A stretch of 64,000 nucleotides of DNA from Posidonia oceanica (Eukaryota > Streptophyta > Magnoliopsida > Alismatales > Posidoniaceae), in the NCBI GenBank assembly GCA_037176725.1, contig JAZBRS010000074.1, positions 62,872,001-62,936,000 of the forward strand. The letters are read 5' to 3'. This document shows positions 1 through 11,592 of the stretch, one piece after another; the first letter of the stretch is position 1; each line of letters opens with the position of its first letter. Below the pieces are notes generated by a model. It saw only the letters and a program-made list of their open reading frames with translations, ran no database searches and was not told the DNA's origin. The translations under genes and the position numbers were made by a program.

Positions 1-432
1 TAGGCATTATAGGCACATAGGCATTCAATCCTGCATTTTCCTGCGTATGCGAGCGTAAGCCTAGAAAGACTGATTTTCGGGCGTGTCGGGGGTGCCTAAC
101 ACCTTCCCCGCGCGTAACAGGAGTCCTTACCCTGTCTTCTGGCCCGCAATGACCGTACTGCCCTTATCCTAGGCTAGAGTCATCTCATTTGCATTTGTTT
201 GCATTTGTTTTCCTTTGCATTGCTTTGCTTTGCATTTCTTGCTCGGTTTTGCGTGTTAATTCGCGCATTTCCCCCGGTTTTCCTTGTCTCCCGTTAATAG
301 ACATGGTGGCGACTCTGATTTGTCTTATCTTCCCCTTTTCTCCTCGATTTTAAAGCGTTTTCGAGTTGAGCCTCTTCCTCGGATCCAATCGCCGCTAGAT
401 TAGCGAGCCTGATTCCGATCGGGATCGCTACA
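1..432 (+). mobile_element. LTR F, 3' terminal fragment (Tat/Ogre-type LTR)
   Basis: The sequence ends in ...GGGATCGCTACA at 432 and is the reverse complement of the terminal part of the element A LTRs (29632-30063 and 52299-52730) with scattered differences. It includes the conserved block GGGGGTGCCTAACACCTTCC (88-107) and an internal PBS-like TGGCGACTCTG near 307. The element lies to the left of the window. The bases after 432 are not a primer-binding site, so this is the outer end of a 3' LTR or of a solo LTR, inserted into LTR E in the opposite orientation. Its target duplication cannot be checked here. Confidence 0.85.
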
Positions 433-2582
433 GGATGCAAGCATGAAGAAACTAGGCATAAGGACTTACATGTAATTTTGGGAACATGCAAGGTTTAAAA
501 TGCAAAGCAAACAGGCATGCAAACAAGCAACAGTTTAAAAACATGGATTGAAATGCAATTTGCAAAACTGTTGGCCATTTAAAACATTGCAATATGACTA
601 AAATTGCAAATTAAATGATGCATGCATGCAAAAAGGACTTAAATGTAATAAACACAAGTCACATGACTTTATTGCAATGTAATAAAGTTTAGAGTTGCAT
701 TTAAATGGCAGTTGGAAGCAAACTAGACCTAAATGCAAATTTCAAAACATGCTGGGTTTTAATGCAATGCAATAAAGTTTTTAATGCAAATTAAATGAAT
801 TATCAACTGATGCTGGACTAATGTGCAAATAAAATAAAACTAAGGATGCAAATGCAATGCAATAAAGTAAAAACTAAAATTAAATGAATGCTGTAATTAA
901 ACTAAGGACTAACATGCGAATAAACTAAAGTACTGAATTTAAATGCAATGCAATATAGTTTAAATGTAGAATCAAATAAAACTTAAACTGACACAGGACT
1001 AACTTGCAAATAAAGTAAAATTAAGGACTGAAATGTAATGCATCAATTAAAACCAACGAAATTAAAAACAGAAAAATAAAGCTATAGTGCTATAGTGGCT
1101 TACGAGTCACTGCAGCACTGTGCCGGAGAAGAAGGCGTTGCGTAGTTGTTCCGACGGGCGGGAGGCGGTGCGGCGAGGTCCGGGAGCTAGAGGCTGCTGC
1201 GACGGAGGCCCTGGTGGCACGGGCGGCGCGCGGAGGTGCCGAAGGCGACTGGCCGACTTTTGCAAATTTTTGCAGAGAAGTCCGGTGAGCCTGCGAGCGT
1301 TGAGAACTGCTACTGCAGTGGGGAGGCGTCGGATTGTGCTACCGGAGCCGAGGGCAAGCTGCGGAGGAGTTGGGATGACCTGGATCGTTGTGCGGGCGTC
1401 GGCAGAGGCGGGCCGTCGCTAGAGAAGACAGAGCTCGCGGCGGAGCTCAAAAAACAGACAAATGCTCGAAAAATAAAATCGAAGCACTGAGGAGCTACGC
1501 AGGTATGCCACGAATTGGAAAACAAGCTCGGTTACCTACGCGAGAGGTTGGATCGGGCTGACGACGTGTGATGGGTGCTGCAGTCCAGCGATGGCTCGTG
1601 GAGGCACGCGAGGGACCGGGAGGTCTGCGGTGAAGTTTGGGCGAGTTGTAGGCGCACCGAGGATGCTCCAGATGCGCCCAGAAGTGGATTGCGCTGCCTA
1701 GAGAAGAAATGCAGATTGTGGGTGCCCGGTGAGAATTCTAGTGGAACTAGTGCTGCTGTGGCTCTCTCAAGCGTCTCTCACGCTCGTTGTGATCGTGGGA
1801 GGCTGGGGGAGATGATGGTGAAGTGCTGGAGTGCGTGAGTGGCTGGGGAATGGGAATTTGCAGTGGAGTTGTGTTGTGCAGGCAGAGGGGAAGAAGTTGG
1901 GTTTTCTAGGAGGTTTCGGGGTGAGTTGTGAATGCTGGTGTGTGGAAATTGTGGTAACGGTGAGGGAGAAGATGTGTGAAGGTCTGGGAAGGATGAGGAG
2001 GCAAGTGGGATAGGGAATTAGGAGGTAGATGGGCTGTGTCAGGTGGGTTCTGTGAGTGTGTGTGTGAGCAGATTTTTAGGAAAAATCTCGTCGGGAAGTA
2101 AGTGAGGTCTGGAGGAGTTAGTGGTGGTGGGGGCGCGAATAAGAAGAAGGGAGAAGAAGGAAGAAGAAGGGAGGAGAAGGGAGAAGAAGGTGCTGCTGTG
2201 CGCGGGAGAAGAAGAGAGGAAGAAAAAAGAGAAGGAGGGGTCTACAAGCCGGGTTGAGAAGAAGGGAAGAGAAAAAGAAAAAAAAGGAAGTGGGCCGGGC
2301 CTGGCTGAGGAGAAAAAAAGAAATGAAAAGGAGGGAAAGGAGGGAGTGGGCTGGGCCAGCTTGGTGGGGGAAAAAGAAAGAAAAGGAGAAGGAAAAAAAG
2401 GAAGAAGAAGGAGAAGAAAAAAGAAGAAAAAGAGAAGAAGAAAAGAGAGAAGGCTTGGGCTTGGGCTTGTGCATGGTTTGGGTGTGACCTGTGCTAACCT
2501 AGGGTTTAGGTGTGCTAACCTAGGGTTTTCTAGGGTTTCAGAGAGAACCACCAAATCAGCATGTCAGAATGGGGTGTCTACA
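433..2582 (-). mobile_element. LTR E, partial, minus-oriented
   Basis: Reads in plus orientation as an A/T-rich zone full of ATGCAA words (433-1080), a GC-rich zone (1110-2040), a purine-rich zone (2120-2450), then ...CAGAATGGGGTGTCTACA ending at 2582. The same order of compositional zones is seen in the LTRs of A and in LTR G. The terminus is the reverse complement of TGTAGACACCCCATTCTG, so the LTR begins at 2582 on the minus strand. Its other end was removed or displaced by LTR F at 432/433. It sits inside the protease region of element D. Open frames in the GC-rich and purine-rich zones are compositional and are not called. Confidence 0.8.
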
Positions 2583-3183
2583 GATATCACACCAGCCATG
2601 AAGGGAATGACGGCTTTTGATAACAGCCACCATGACTCCTTGGGGATTCTGATTATTCCCCTTTCTATTGGCCCCGTTGTATTCGATGTGGAATTCTACA
2701 TCGTCGATTTGGAACCCAACCTCCTGCTTGGGCGCGCTTGGCTGCACAAGTGTCAATTGATCCCCTCGACCCTCCATTGCATGATCAAGTTCCACTGGGG
2801 CGACGATGTTGTCGTTGTCATGGCGGAAAACTTCGATAAGGAGTAGGTCGAGGCGGTCTCTTCTATATCCCAACAGACTGCCCAGTTTGATCCCAACCCG
2901 TCTGATACCTTGTACCATGTTAACCGGTTAACTATATCTCTGATCTTGAATGTGTTAGTTCTCTAGCAGTTCACAGCAACCCTTTCCGGATGGTCGAAAA
3001 CCTCTGTCACAGGTGGGGCTATGTGAAGGGAACTTCGCTCGGGCGGTATGGCCAAGGGATCGTTGAGCTGATGGCGGCTGAGGAACGAAGAGATTTTGAA
3101 GGTCTGGGATATGACTGGCTACCCCTCACTAACTTTATCAATGCAGGTGTCCTTGACTCGAACACAAGCCAAGCAGCAGCCTA
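2583..3183 (+). pseudogene. Element D: protease and G-patch-like region, decayed
   Basis: From 2584 to 2846 the frame encodes the C-terminal half of a retropepsin-like domain. It includes the segment MTAFDNSHHDSLGILIIPL and a FDVEFYIVDLEPN...LLGRAWLHK strand region, collinear with the intact protease of A (47,690-47,330) and of C (20,690-21,000). A stop (TAG 2844-2846) follows, then frame changes, then CHRWGYVKGTSLGRYGQGI near 3003-3060, a glycine-rich motif like the G-patch found after protease in several plant Ty3/gypsy polyproteins. The N-terminal half with the catalytic D-N-G-S lies on the other side of the LTR E insertion and is not in the window. A remnant of a once autonomous element; no function is expected. 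Confidence 0.8.
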
Positions 3184-4519
3184 GCCAGCACTGTGTTAGA
3201 ATCCCCCACTGCCGTAGAGGAGTGGGTCTGTATTGAGGACTACTACTCAGATGAGGAGTAGCCCAGCATAGTTGAAACAGTTCGGACTGACGGAGAGGTC
3301 CAGATCAGCCCTACATCATCCCAGTCAGTTTATCTGGCCCTCCCCTCTACTGATACAGCGGCAGACTCAGCAGGCTCTGTGTAAGAATTGACAATCTCTC
3401 CCCTCTCTGCAGTTTCACCAGCACCATTGACAGCCACAGCAGCAGCTCCGTAGTCAGGAGCACATCCTCAAGCACTGTCTGCCAATCCGCCCGCGGCCGC
3501 TGTCACATCAGCACAGTTGTCACCCTTTCTGGCAATTCAGTCAGCCAGTTCAGCCAGCTACGCGACTCAACCCAGTCCAGTAGCCGCATCACTAGCAACG
3601 CAGGTGGCTCCATTAGCCATACATCCACCTACCTTAGCAGATCGAGCCTTGTGGTGGGCCCCCATGGTGTCTCCGACTGCGCAACCACCATCACCACCAG
3701 ATGCAGGCGTATTGTCGGCCAGCACAACCATCCAGTCATCGGCCCTCTTGAGGAGCACTTTTGCCTCCCCTCCAGCCACAGCAGTAACTCTATCAGCTTA
3801 CCCACCAGTTGCATCACTGACCAGCCTGTTTGCGTCCCTGATCGCCACAGCACCGCGGTCAGTCGTGCCAGGGGAGTAGTCAGCCAGCCAGCTAGCAGCC
3901 GAGCAGACACTCCAGACAGCACTACAGCTAATGGCCAGGGGCAGCCACGCAGGCGAGGGGGCAACCGAGCAAGAGCCTAAGGAGACTTTCAGCGCCTACT
4001 ATGTCGACTCACCCTCAGATGACGAGGAGAGAGTGGCTGTAGAGGCCCTAGTAGACGACACGCTCGCTGACCTGGAACTGTTATTCCAAGAACATCTGAC
4101 AGCATTGGTGGAGGACACAGCGGAACAACAGGCGGTGAAGAAGGGGAAAGTCATGGCCACAGATCCCTCCTCGCAGAAAGACCATCCTGCTATTATGGTC
4201 TTAGAGGACGAAGAAGCAGCAGCACCCACTAGACCAGACGAGCTAATCGCTCCATAGCCGGGAGGCGGGTCTAGATGGTTCATTCAGCGCATGCCCTGCC
4301 CAGGTAGCACAGCAGGTGACAGTACACAGATTAGTCGCCTAAAGGACAGTTCCCAGCCCGACATATCCCCTACAAGTTCATCAGAATGCGGAAGAGGAGA
4401 CAGCAGCAATGACAGCAGTATCAGCCCCAGCAGTGGCAACGATAGCAACACAGGCAGAACAGCCAGGCCAGTCAGCAGAATCAGAGACTACCCAAGCAGA
4501 GGTCACCCACCGAGGATAT
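3184..4519 (+). pseudogene. Element D: protease-RT linker, decayed
   Basis: Low-complexity Ser/Thr/Pro/Ala/Gln-rich coding DNA with several frame breaks. Two blocks align with A and C. One is an acidic WVCIEDYYS-type segment near 3222-3260. The other is YYVDSPSD followed by an acidic/Leu-rich stretch and a P-D-E-L-I segment (3999-4257), which corresponds to A near 46,160-45,890 and C near 22,125-22,375. Stops include TAG at 4255-4257. In these elements the stretch links the protease to RT and varies greatly in length. No known domain is recognised; the conserved YYVDSPSD block suggests a constrained role such as a cleavage or interaction site (inference). Confidence 0.7.
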
Positions 4520-5122
4520 AGGAATACTCGGGTAAGCGTGACCATCTTGAAGTGCCATCAGGGCCAAGAGGCAGAACACATATACTCCTTCGATATCACA
4601 GATTCCACCTTCGAGAAGGAGATCCTCTCAGAACTCATTGCATATGAGGAGGAGGATGATACAGGCGTAGATGAGAATGATGAACCACCGCCTGAGTTCC
4701 AGCCTTATGACGATGATCCAGAAGGCCCTAACCTCCATGTCGAAGAAGAGACAGAGGTTGTCAACATTGGCACAGTTGAAGATGTCAAAGAGGTCCGCAT
4801 CAGTGCCCAACTGTCACCCCAGGCTAGAGTAGAATTCATCGCATTCCTCAGGGAATATGTAGATGTCTTCGCCTGGAGTTATGATGACATGGTCGGCCTC
4901 AATGTCGAAATAGTAATGCATAACTTGCCGCTGAAGCCAGATGCCAAACCGGTAAAGCAGAAGTTAAGGAGATGGCAACCACAGTGGCTGCTCAAGATTA
5001 AAGAAGAAATCATGAAGCAGCACAATGTCAGTTTTCTCAAGGTCGTCCTCTACCCAGAATGGCTTGCAAATGTTGTGCCGGTGCCCAAGAAGGATGGTCG
5101 AGTCCGCATGTGCATCGACTAT
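4520..5122 (+). pseudogene. Element D: N-terminal RT region, cut by element C
   Basis: Encodes the pre-RT acidic region (VTILKCHQGQ, ...FEKEILSELIAYEEEDD) and the start of reverse transcriptase: KQKLRRWQPQWLLKIKEEI, then ANVVPVPKKDGRVRMCIDY. The frame ends abruptly at CIDY, where family members continue with RDLNK, because element C begins at 5123. The 603-bp stretch has no stop in the true frame (4520 to 5122), so D was still fairly intact here when C arrived. The rest of D's RT should continue past the right end of C, outside the window. The five bases before C (5118-5122, ACTAT) are the expected target duplication; its partner lies beyond 64000. Confidence 0.88.
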
Positions 5123-5349
5123 TGTAGACACCCCATTCTGACAGCCTGTAAGTTGGTTGTTTTCTTTCGCAGGCTCGTGTGGACTCTGGAATGGCATTCT
5201 TTTTCCTAACCCATTTTCCAACCCAAACCTAAGCCTAAAACTTTATCCAACCCTCCAAGCCTTTTGCACATTTTCAAGCCTTCCAAAGCCCAAGCCCAAG
5301 CCCATTTGCAGCATTTGCCAACTGAGCGTTTTGTACGCTGGAATAGGCA

Positions 5350-5454
5350 GCGTCCAACGTTGGACGCGTCCTGTGCCAGCGTCCAACGTTGGACGCGTCC
5401 TGTGCCAGCGTCCAACGTTGGACGCGCCCTGTGCTAGCGTCCAACGTTGGACGC
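5350..5454. repeat. 29-bp tandem repeat with an 18-bp perfect palindrome
   Basis: Four units start at 5350, 5379, 5408 and 5437. Each contains GCGTCCAACGTTGGACGC, its own reverse complement, followed by an 11-bp spacer (e.g. GTCCTGTGCCA). A fifth half-unit (GCGTCCAAC) follows at about 5466. Single exact copies recur in the second half of the same LTR at 14064 and 14313, and diverged copies near 14694, 15160 and 15400. Confidence 0.95.
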
Positions 5455-5768
5455 CTCTTGCTCCAGCGTCCAACAGCTCGGTTACAGCAGCGGCAGTTTT
5501 GCCCCTTCTAGCTCACCAGCCGTCCAATCCACTGCCTCCCCGCACTTACTACCTGTCCTCTCTTGCCCTCTAGCTCATCCACTAACTTCCAAGGATGAGT
5601 TACTACCTTTGGAACCAATCATTTGGATTTTAGCCAAAAATTAGCTCTCTCAGCCCTCACAACAATCGGCCGCCCGTGTCAGCCACCGCCGTGGCTCTGC
5701 CAGCCATCTAATACACCTCTACCAAGCTCCTGACATTCCTCAAGCCTCCCACACACCTAGAAGCCTCT

Positions 5769-5773
5769 AACAC
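5769..5773. repeat. Target-site duplication of element B, left copy (AACAC)
   Basis: AACAC precedes the left LTR of B; GACAC (13500-13504) follows its right LTR. Four of five bases match and the mismatch is a G/A transition, the commonest decay change in this window. Confidence 0.65.
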
Positions 5774-7329
5774 TATGGATGTGGATTCTGGGGGGGTGTT
5801 TAAGTTGAAGATGACTGCACCTCCATGTACGTCGTCAACTTTTGTGATCGCCACTCGCCTTTGGGTAGACAAGACACCTGGGGAGATGATGAAGCTGTGA
5901 GTACTCGAATCACTGGATCGACGGCAGGATGTCGTCCAGCGGCTCCTTCATGTTATGTAAGCAATTTCCTTTCCTTCAAAACAAATGAGAATAAAAGATG
6001 TAGATTAGTTCAAGTGTAGTAAATGTTAACAAAGAAGAACAGAGAATACTAGAAACAAATAAATCTAATACTAACCGGGGGTTGTTCCCCGCATGCATAT
6101 GCTATGGGTCCTATTTTAAGGAATGCAATATGAGATAAAAAGATTGGAAGATACTCCCTTCACCCTCGTACTGTTTCCAGTGGAGTAGAAGTGGAGGCAC
6201 GGTCGGAGCTCTAGCTTGGCTCAGGATCTCTGGGATCGAAGATAGAAGCTTAGGTTGGTGACCACTTGAGGATAGGAGATAGAGTTTCTAGATTGGGAAT
6301 CTAGCTCTCTGAAGGTGGCTCACAAAACTGACAGGGCTCTGCCTCTCTCTAAAATTTCAACCGAGGAATTTCTCTCTCCAAAGTCCCGACCCTCAAAACA
6401 CCGGCCTAGGGGGTCTATTTATAGACTCTAGCGGTGTGAAGATGGTTGGAGTTCAGAAAATATTAGAAAAGTGGCAGTTAGCATTAGTCACCGGTTGGAG
6501 CAGCGCCTAAACCTAGCAACCGCTTGGTCAAAGTGTGGGAAGACCTGGGAACGAGGCCACGATAGTTAGTTGCCGATTGAGGTGGCGCCTAACAGTTGGG
6601 GCAATCGTGTGAAATAACCGTGGAAAAGAGGTTCGAAGGAGACCACGATTGTTAGTCGTCGCATGTAGTGGCGCCTAATGGTCAAGGATCATGGGGAAGA
6701 CCGAGGCAGTTCCGCAACCGTCTAGTCGCCTGTTGAGATGGCACCTAAATGTTGAGGGGTTAGTGGGAATTGACCGTGGAAAAGTAACTGCCAGAGCGGT
6801 TATGACTTGTTAGTCGCCCCTTTGGATGACGTCTACCAAAGTCACCTGATGATGGGATGCCTATCTGGGTCACCTCCTCAGTTGGCTACAAAGTAGCTCG
6901 CCTGTTGGAAGGACGTTCGTCATAGTCGCCTTCTTAAATGGCGCCTATAATGGTCACCTCCTCAGCTGGCAACTAATAAGCTCTGGTCATTTCCAACCCT
7001 ATTTTCCAAGTTTTGGCCAGAGAAACAAGATAGAAGGCCGGGAAACTGCAGATAGTCTATGAAATCAAGAAGGCATCTTTGTTAACTCAAATCTGCCACA
7101 AATCTGAGTAGAAATAAAGGATATTCAGGGTACTCGGGCTTGTCACGAGTCTGAGTGAGTTGGCTCTACTACAGCTAACAACCTGAGTCAAGGTAGGATC
7201 AAGTGATGCTTGAAGAAATCAAGGAAGATCTAGAAAATGTGTTGTTAAGCCTTAGACATGTGATCTTTGGTGCTTCAGAAGTTCCTGTCCTCTATGAACT
7301 CTGGGAAATGCAAAAATGGGATATCTACA
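5774..7329 (-). repeat. Element B 3' LTR (left copy)
   Basis: Ends at 7329 with ...GGGATATCTACA in plus orientation. The inner boundary is fixed by comparison with the other LTR, after which the two sequences part (GATGCCCC here, GACACCACC there). The left edge aligns TATGGATG here with TGTGGATG at 11939, so the terminal TG of this copy appears mutated to TA. Homopolymer G runs near 5790 differ in length. A TATA-like TATAAATA lies on the minus strand at 6423-6416. Confidence 0.85.
6416..6423 (-). promoter_or_regulatory. TATA-box candidate in element B LTR
   Basis: On the element's coding strand the sequence reads TCTATAAATAGACCCCC. The same motif lies at 12603-12596 in the other LTR. It is about 900 bp from the LTR start, which would put U3 at roughly 0.9 kb and R-U5 at roughly 0.6 kb. 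Position and sequence suit an RNA polymerase II promoter; transcription start is inferred. Confidence 0.6.
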
Positions 7330-7342
7330 GATGCCCCTCCTT
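7330..7342 (-). promoter_or_regulatory. Polypurine tract of element B
   Basis: On the minus strand AAGGAGGGGCATC abuts the 3' LTR start TGTAGATATCCC. It is nearly the same as the tracts of A (AGGGAGGGGCATC) and C (AGGGAGGGACATC), so B uses the same plus-strand priming signal as the autonomous elements around it. Confidence 0.85.
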
Positions 7343-9744
7343 GGAGTTGATCTTGGAACAAGATCGAGTCCAAGGTAAGAACAAATGTCCCATTGAGCAT
7401 TTCTTGAAAAGAGGAGCTCCACCTCAAACAATCCGCCACAAGGGATGAAGGAAGATTATAATGAAAAAAGAAGAAGGGGTGAACGGACTTGATGTCAGGA
7501 GATTGCCGAACGACCGGGTGGTTCGATTAATTGCTGTCATATTGAAGACTCAGGCATAGAAGGGTCAAGTCGGTTTCGGAACTATGTGTCGCAGTCGATG
7601 TCAAGACCTGTCAACCATGTAGAGATGTACTTCAACAGGGCAGAAGCTAGGGAGAAAACCGTGGGACGTGACCCTCCCACGATCGAAAAGGAGTGCTCTT
7701 GTGGCATCATGTTTGAGATTTTACTCGGATTGGAATTGATAGAAGGATTGGTAGGAACTAGGTTGGCTTTAGGTGAATCACATGTCGTAAGTTTTCTAAC
7801 ACTCTTGAAGAACAATGCTCCGTCCGTGCTCCACTTCCAATGATATGAGAAAATGCATGGATGCATGATTCAAGCAAACAAATGCAAATGCAACATACAA
7901 TGCAATCAATGGTCCACATGCTAGATTAGGCCGGCGGGGTACGGTTGGTCCCAAACCATATGGACATAAGCAAAATGGATGAATGCAATTCCTTGTAGTC
8001 AAGTGTTTTCCATCCATGAGTGTGACCAGCACTCTCGGGAAAGGACTGTCATCCCACAGCTCGACTTGGCAAATAAAGGAGTTCTATGATTAGAGAATCG
8101 GGTGAGGGAGTGAACCCTTCCTTTGCCAAACCAGGGTTTGCCTTTTAGTCAAAGTGGGTGTGCCTTTGCACACTATATGAGCCCCTTAGGCGTGAGCTCA
8201 TTCTTTATGTTGTAAGCTTTGTACCTACACACTTAACAAAAGGTGTTAGCAATCACAGGTGAACCTTTCCCAGTTCCTAGGGCAATTGACTAAGTTATAC
8301 TTGTGTATGAGATAAAGTCATCACTTAATCAATGCTACTTGAGAACTAGGTGGAGGGAATTTGTCTTGGCCTCAGCGGAGAGATGGAAAATCAGAGCCTA
8401 GTAGACACCGATTGTGAGTCATCCGTAGATGCTCTAAAGATTATGCAAAAGCAATGTCTTTGTTGAGAAAAACGCACCCAAGCCGTGAGACACGCTTGAG
8501 TAGGTCATTTTCTCGAAATCCGAGGTGACATGATTGTTGTATCACTGGCCACGATAATTCCAGTTTTCCTACTTACTAAGTTTTTACTTGTATGTAGGAT
8601 GGATGGTACTTCTTTTTTGGTTGGTCTTCTTGGATTTCCTAATTTTTTGAATTTTGTGATTTTATGATTTTTTTGGTATTTTGGGATTTTTTTTTGGTAG
8701 TTTTTGGATTTCTAATTTTTTTGGTGTTTTGGGATTTTCTGATTTTTTTTCTTCTGATATTCTTTGGATTGATGAGTGTGGTCATAACCTTCTTACTTAG
8801 AGACCTTGTAGTGTTGCCTTATATAACCTGCGGTGAGAGAACTTCCCTTCTAACATGCCTCGTCTTTTGAGAACTTAGGACCTCATACTAGCCTTAGTTT
8901 GATTATTGTATCCTTCATTTAATTAGTCCCTGAACTTCTGGGATTCCCTGCCCCTTGCCTGTGAGTGAGATAGGTGGAGGAGGCTTGAAGTGCAGTAAGC
9001 TCTCGACTTTGGCTCAAGTCTTGAATTCCACTTGCCATTCCTTGGCCCTTAATGCGTCTTTCTAGGATTTATGCTTTAGACACATAGACAGCTTTTGCCA
9101 TGTTCCTTTTCCGCTCTTTGGACAACTCTTTGCTGACCTCTTTCAGTTGGACAGTTTCTTTTACTGTCTCTTTTCATTTGTTCCTCACTTGGACAGCTTC
9201 TTTGCTGCCTTCTTTCCTCTCTGTTTGGTCAGTTTTTTGGCTGCCATCTTTTCTAGACGCTTCCTAAGTTATTTGGCAAGCGGTTCGTACCATAAGCCTC
9301 TGCTCCGAGCTTGCCTTTCTCTTACCTCCCCGTGCAAGTGTATGTACAAACAGGACAAGGTTGAGGTTACCCTAGTTGTTCAGTTCCTTTTCTATTTAGG
9401 ATGCAACTTTCTTTCCTTGGCTAAGATTTGGTCTTTGATTCTTTCTTGACTTTGGCTTGCTAATTAAGGGTTTATTGTATGTAACTCTCATGGATCTGAA
9501 GATGTCTTCAGGCTGTCACAACCAGTGGTTGGACCTCCCCTGGGTGTCATGGTCTCGGCTTAGGAAACCTTAGGTAATATTTTGGCAGTTTTGCTTTGTG
9601 CTCTAAGTTGTTAGGTATAGTCCACACTCATCAATCATTTTTGTAGTTATTTTTATAGTCTAACTTAGCATTAGTAATAAATAAAAATAGAGTACTGAAA
9701 GAAAGTGTCTTATTTACAAGTTTTACTTAAATTAACCACTGCCC
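7343..9744 (-). other. Element B non-coding interior
   Basis: About 2.4 kb between the end of the Gag frame and the polypurine tract. It holds a T-rich stretch with ATTTTTTTGG-type words (8600-8770 in plus orientation) and otherwise ordinary sequence. No polymerase, protease or integrase motif is visible in six frames. The longest open frame (7586-7843, +) lies antisense to the element and resembles no family I know. This is where an autonomous relative would carry pol, so a large deletion or replacement is likely. Confidence 0.6.
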
Positions 9745-11592
9745 TCAGTCGGGTTTAGTGGAACTTCGCACCTCCCTTCCCAAATGAGGGGGCTTACCTG
9801 AGGGGTGACAGCGGAAGTCTGCCCCTGGCGTTAAGTAGTCAGGTGCATGTGGTGCATGTTCTTGTCTTTCTTTTGGTTTGCGCCCCGTCCTTGCTTTCAG
9901 AGGGTCAGAGTCGGACTCATTCTGACCCGTTCCAAGCGATGTGCCCCTGGTGGCTTTGTTTTGGAGTGAGGCTATCAGATGTCCTCCTCTTGAAGTGTGG
10001 CTGCTGATGTGCTCTGTAGTAACCTCTCCTTCATGAACACAGTGCTCATGATTGCCCCTAGTGTGTCCTCTTGTAGGATCGGACAGTTTGGGAGGAGGAT
10101 CAGCTCTTGCTTGTGCTACTTGGAGAGCTTGGCAGAGTGAACCCAGTGCAGCTTCTGCTTTATACTAGTCTGAATCCGTGTACTCATCGTAGATGGGCGA
10201 CTGGCTTTCTTCTGTTAAGTCTTGGAACACTTGAGAATCCACCGTCTGCTCGTCGGGCCAATCTATGTCAGTGTACTCATCATAGATGGGCGACCAGTCA
10301 CCTTCCATTAAGTTTTGGGGCACATGAGGATTCAGAGTAGGCGTTGAGGGTGCCTTAGGATTAAGGTCCTCTTTGCTTGATGGGCTTTGTTCTGAATTTG
10401 CTCATATGCACTGGATGTTTGCAAGCTCAGATTGAGCAGCGGATAAGATGATCTCTGCATCCGCTTGAGCCACTCGATAGTTGAACAAGGGCTCTTGATG
10501 TATCTGTTGTTGTCCTTGTTGAGCCGCCTTTAGTCTTGCTTTGAGCTCAGGCCACATGATATCACCCTTGTCATTGAGATTATGAACTTTATCTTTGACG
10601 GTGAAGCATTCTTCAAGGGTGTGCCCGTTGTTCTGGTGGTAAGAGCAGTACTTGGACATATCAGCGTTAGGATAACTCGGACTGGGCTCTGGGAGCTACA
10701 GATCTCCACTCTCAACTAGCATCCTGAATGTATCAGAGATTGATTCAGGAAGCGGAGGATAGTTTTGCCTCTGAGGGCCTTTGTAGCTTCGTGGAGGAGG
10801 AACGTTGTGATAGTTCTTCTGCCCCTGTTGTTGCCCCTGGTATCTTTGCTGGGCATGTACTGGATAATCAGATGGCTGTTGTTGTTGGTGTTGCATTGAC
10901 TGCACTAACTGCCCCTGGTACTGCGCTGATTGGCTCAGGTACTGCTCTGGCTGATACTGGGTCAGTTGCCCTTTGGCCAGAAGTGATTGCTCAGACTGGT
11001 ATTGGCCCTTCTGCTTCTGCTGGATTGAGACCTGTGCCAAGTTACCAGTGATCCCTTCAAGTGTATAGCCAGTGCCCTTCTTTATGCCCCTTCCCTCGAG
11101 CTCAAAGAATGGTAGATCCTCTTTGTGACGAAAGATCCTTACAGCGCGTTCGTGTAGCTGAGGGTATGTTCGGAGGTCACTCATTAGTAGCCCTGTTCTG
11201 AGTGCTCCTGTAGCGTTTCGGGCGATGATCTCGACTGCTTGGCTTTCAGGAATATGACATTTAGATCTTGCAGCCATGTCCCTCCATCTACTTGCAAAAG
11301 TAGCAAACTCTTCATCAGGTTTCATCTTTTCAGCGAGGAGGTTGCTCATTGTAGGCTCGTGCTGGATGCGATGGACATATTGGCACAGAAATTTCTCCTG
11401 GACCATCCTGAAGTCACTGAGATCATATGCTGTGAGCGTGTTGAACCATCCCTGTGCTTCTCCTTCCAAGCTTTTGAAGAAGAGATAGATTATAAGCCCA
11501 TTGTCGTATTGATAGGGCAGAGCATCCATGGCAAATGTGGCTAGGTGGCCCCTCGGATCCTCTGTTCCACTATATTTCCTTATTTTTGGCAT
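9745..11592 (-). pseudogene. gag: Element B Gag, interrupted by stops
   Basis: From ATG 11592 the frame gives a Retrotrans_gag domain: MPKIRKYSGTEDPRGHL, then ...FKSLEGEAQGWFNTL, FRMVQEKFLCQYV, and MKPDEEFATFASRWRDMA. A Gln-rich region follows (about 11,000-10,780), then a C-x2-H-x4-H-x4-C knuckle (CSYHQNNGHTLEEC, about 10,650-10,608). Beyond the TGA at 10404-10402 the same frame stays open with an acidic repeat, SPIYDEYTD twice (10,320-10,170). It meets TAG at 10167-10165 and ends at TGA 9747-9745. An in-frame TAG also lies at 10698-10696. Upstream of the ATG the frame can be followed toward the PBS with two more stops (11709-11707 and one near 11607), so the true Gag start may lie further upstream. 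Gag would form the particle that packages the RNA; this copy cannot make it whole. Confidence 0.85.

Larger units (their letters stand above)
5123..5773 (+). repeat. Element C 5' LTR, first part
   Basis: Begins TGTAGACACCCCATTCTGAC at 5123, directly after D's RT codons. The first roughly 90 bp match the start of the 3' LTR at 63893 with few differences; there the first bases read TATAGACA, a G-to-A change in the terminal TG. It contains the 29-bp palindromic tandem at 5350-5454 and then C/T-rich DNA without a credible gene. Element B interrupts the LTR after 5773; it resumes at 13505. Complete length without B is about 3.5 kb. Confidence 0.88.

Noticed and set aside
2121..2846. A 241-codon frame running from purine-rich DNA into protease-like sequence
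   Set aside because: It is a chance fusion of the purine-rich zone of LTR E with the protease remnant of D across the insertion border at 2582/2583; only the part after the border is coding in origin.
7586..7843. An 85-codon plus-strand frame in the interior of B
   Set aside because: It is antisense to the element, short, and resembles no family I recognise.
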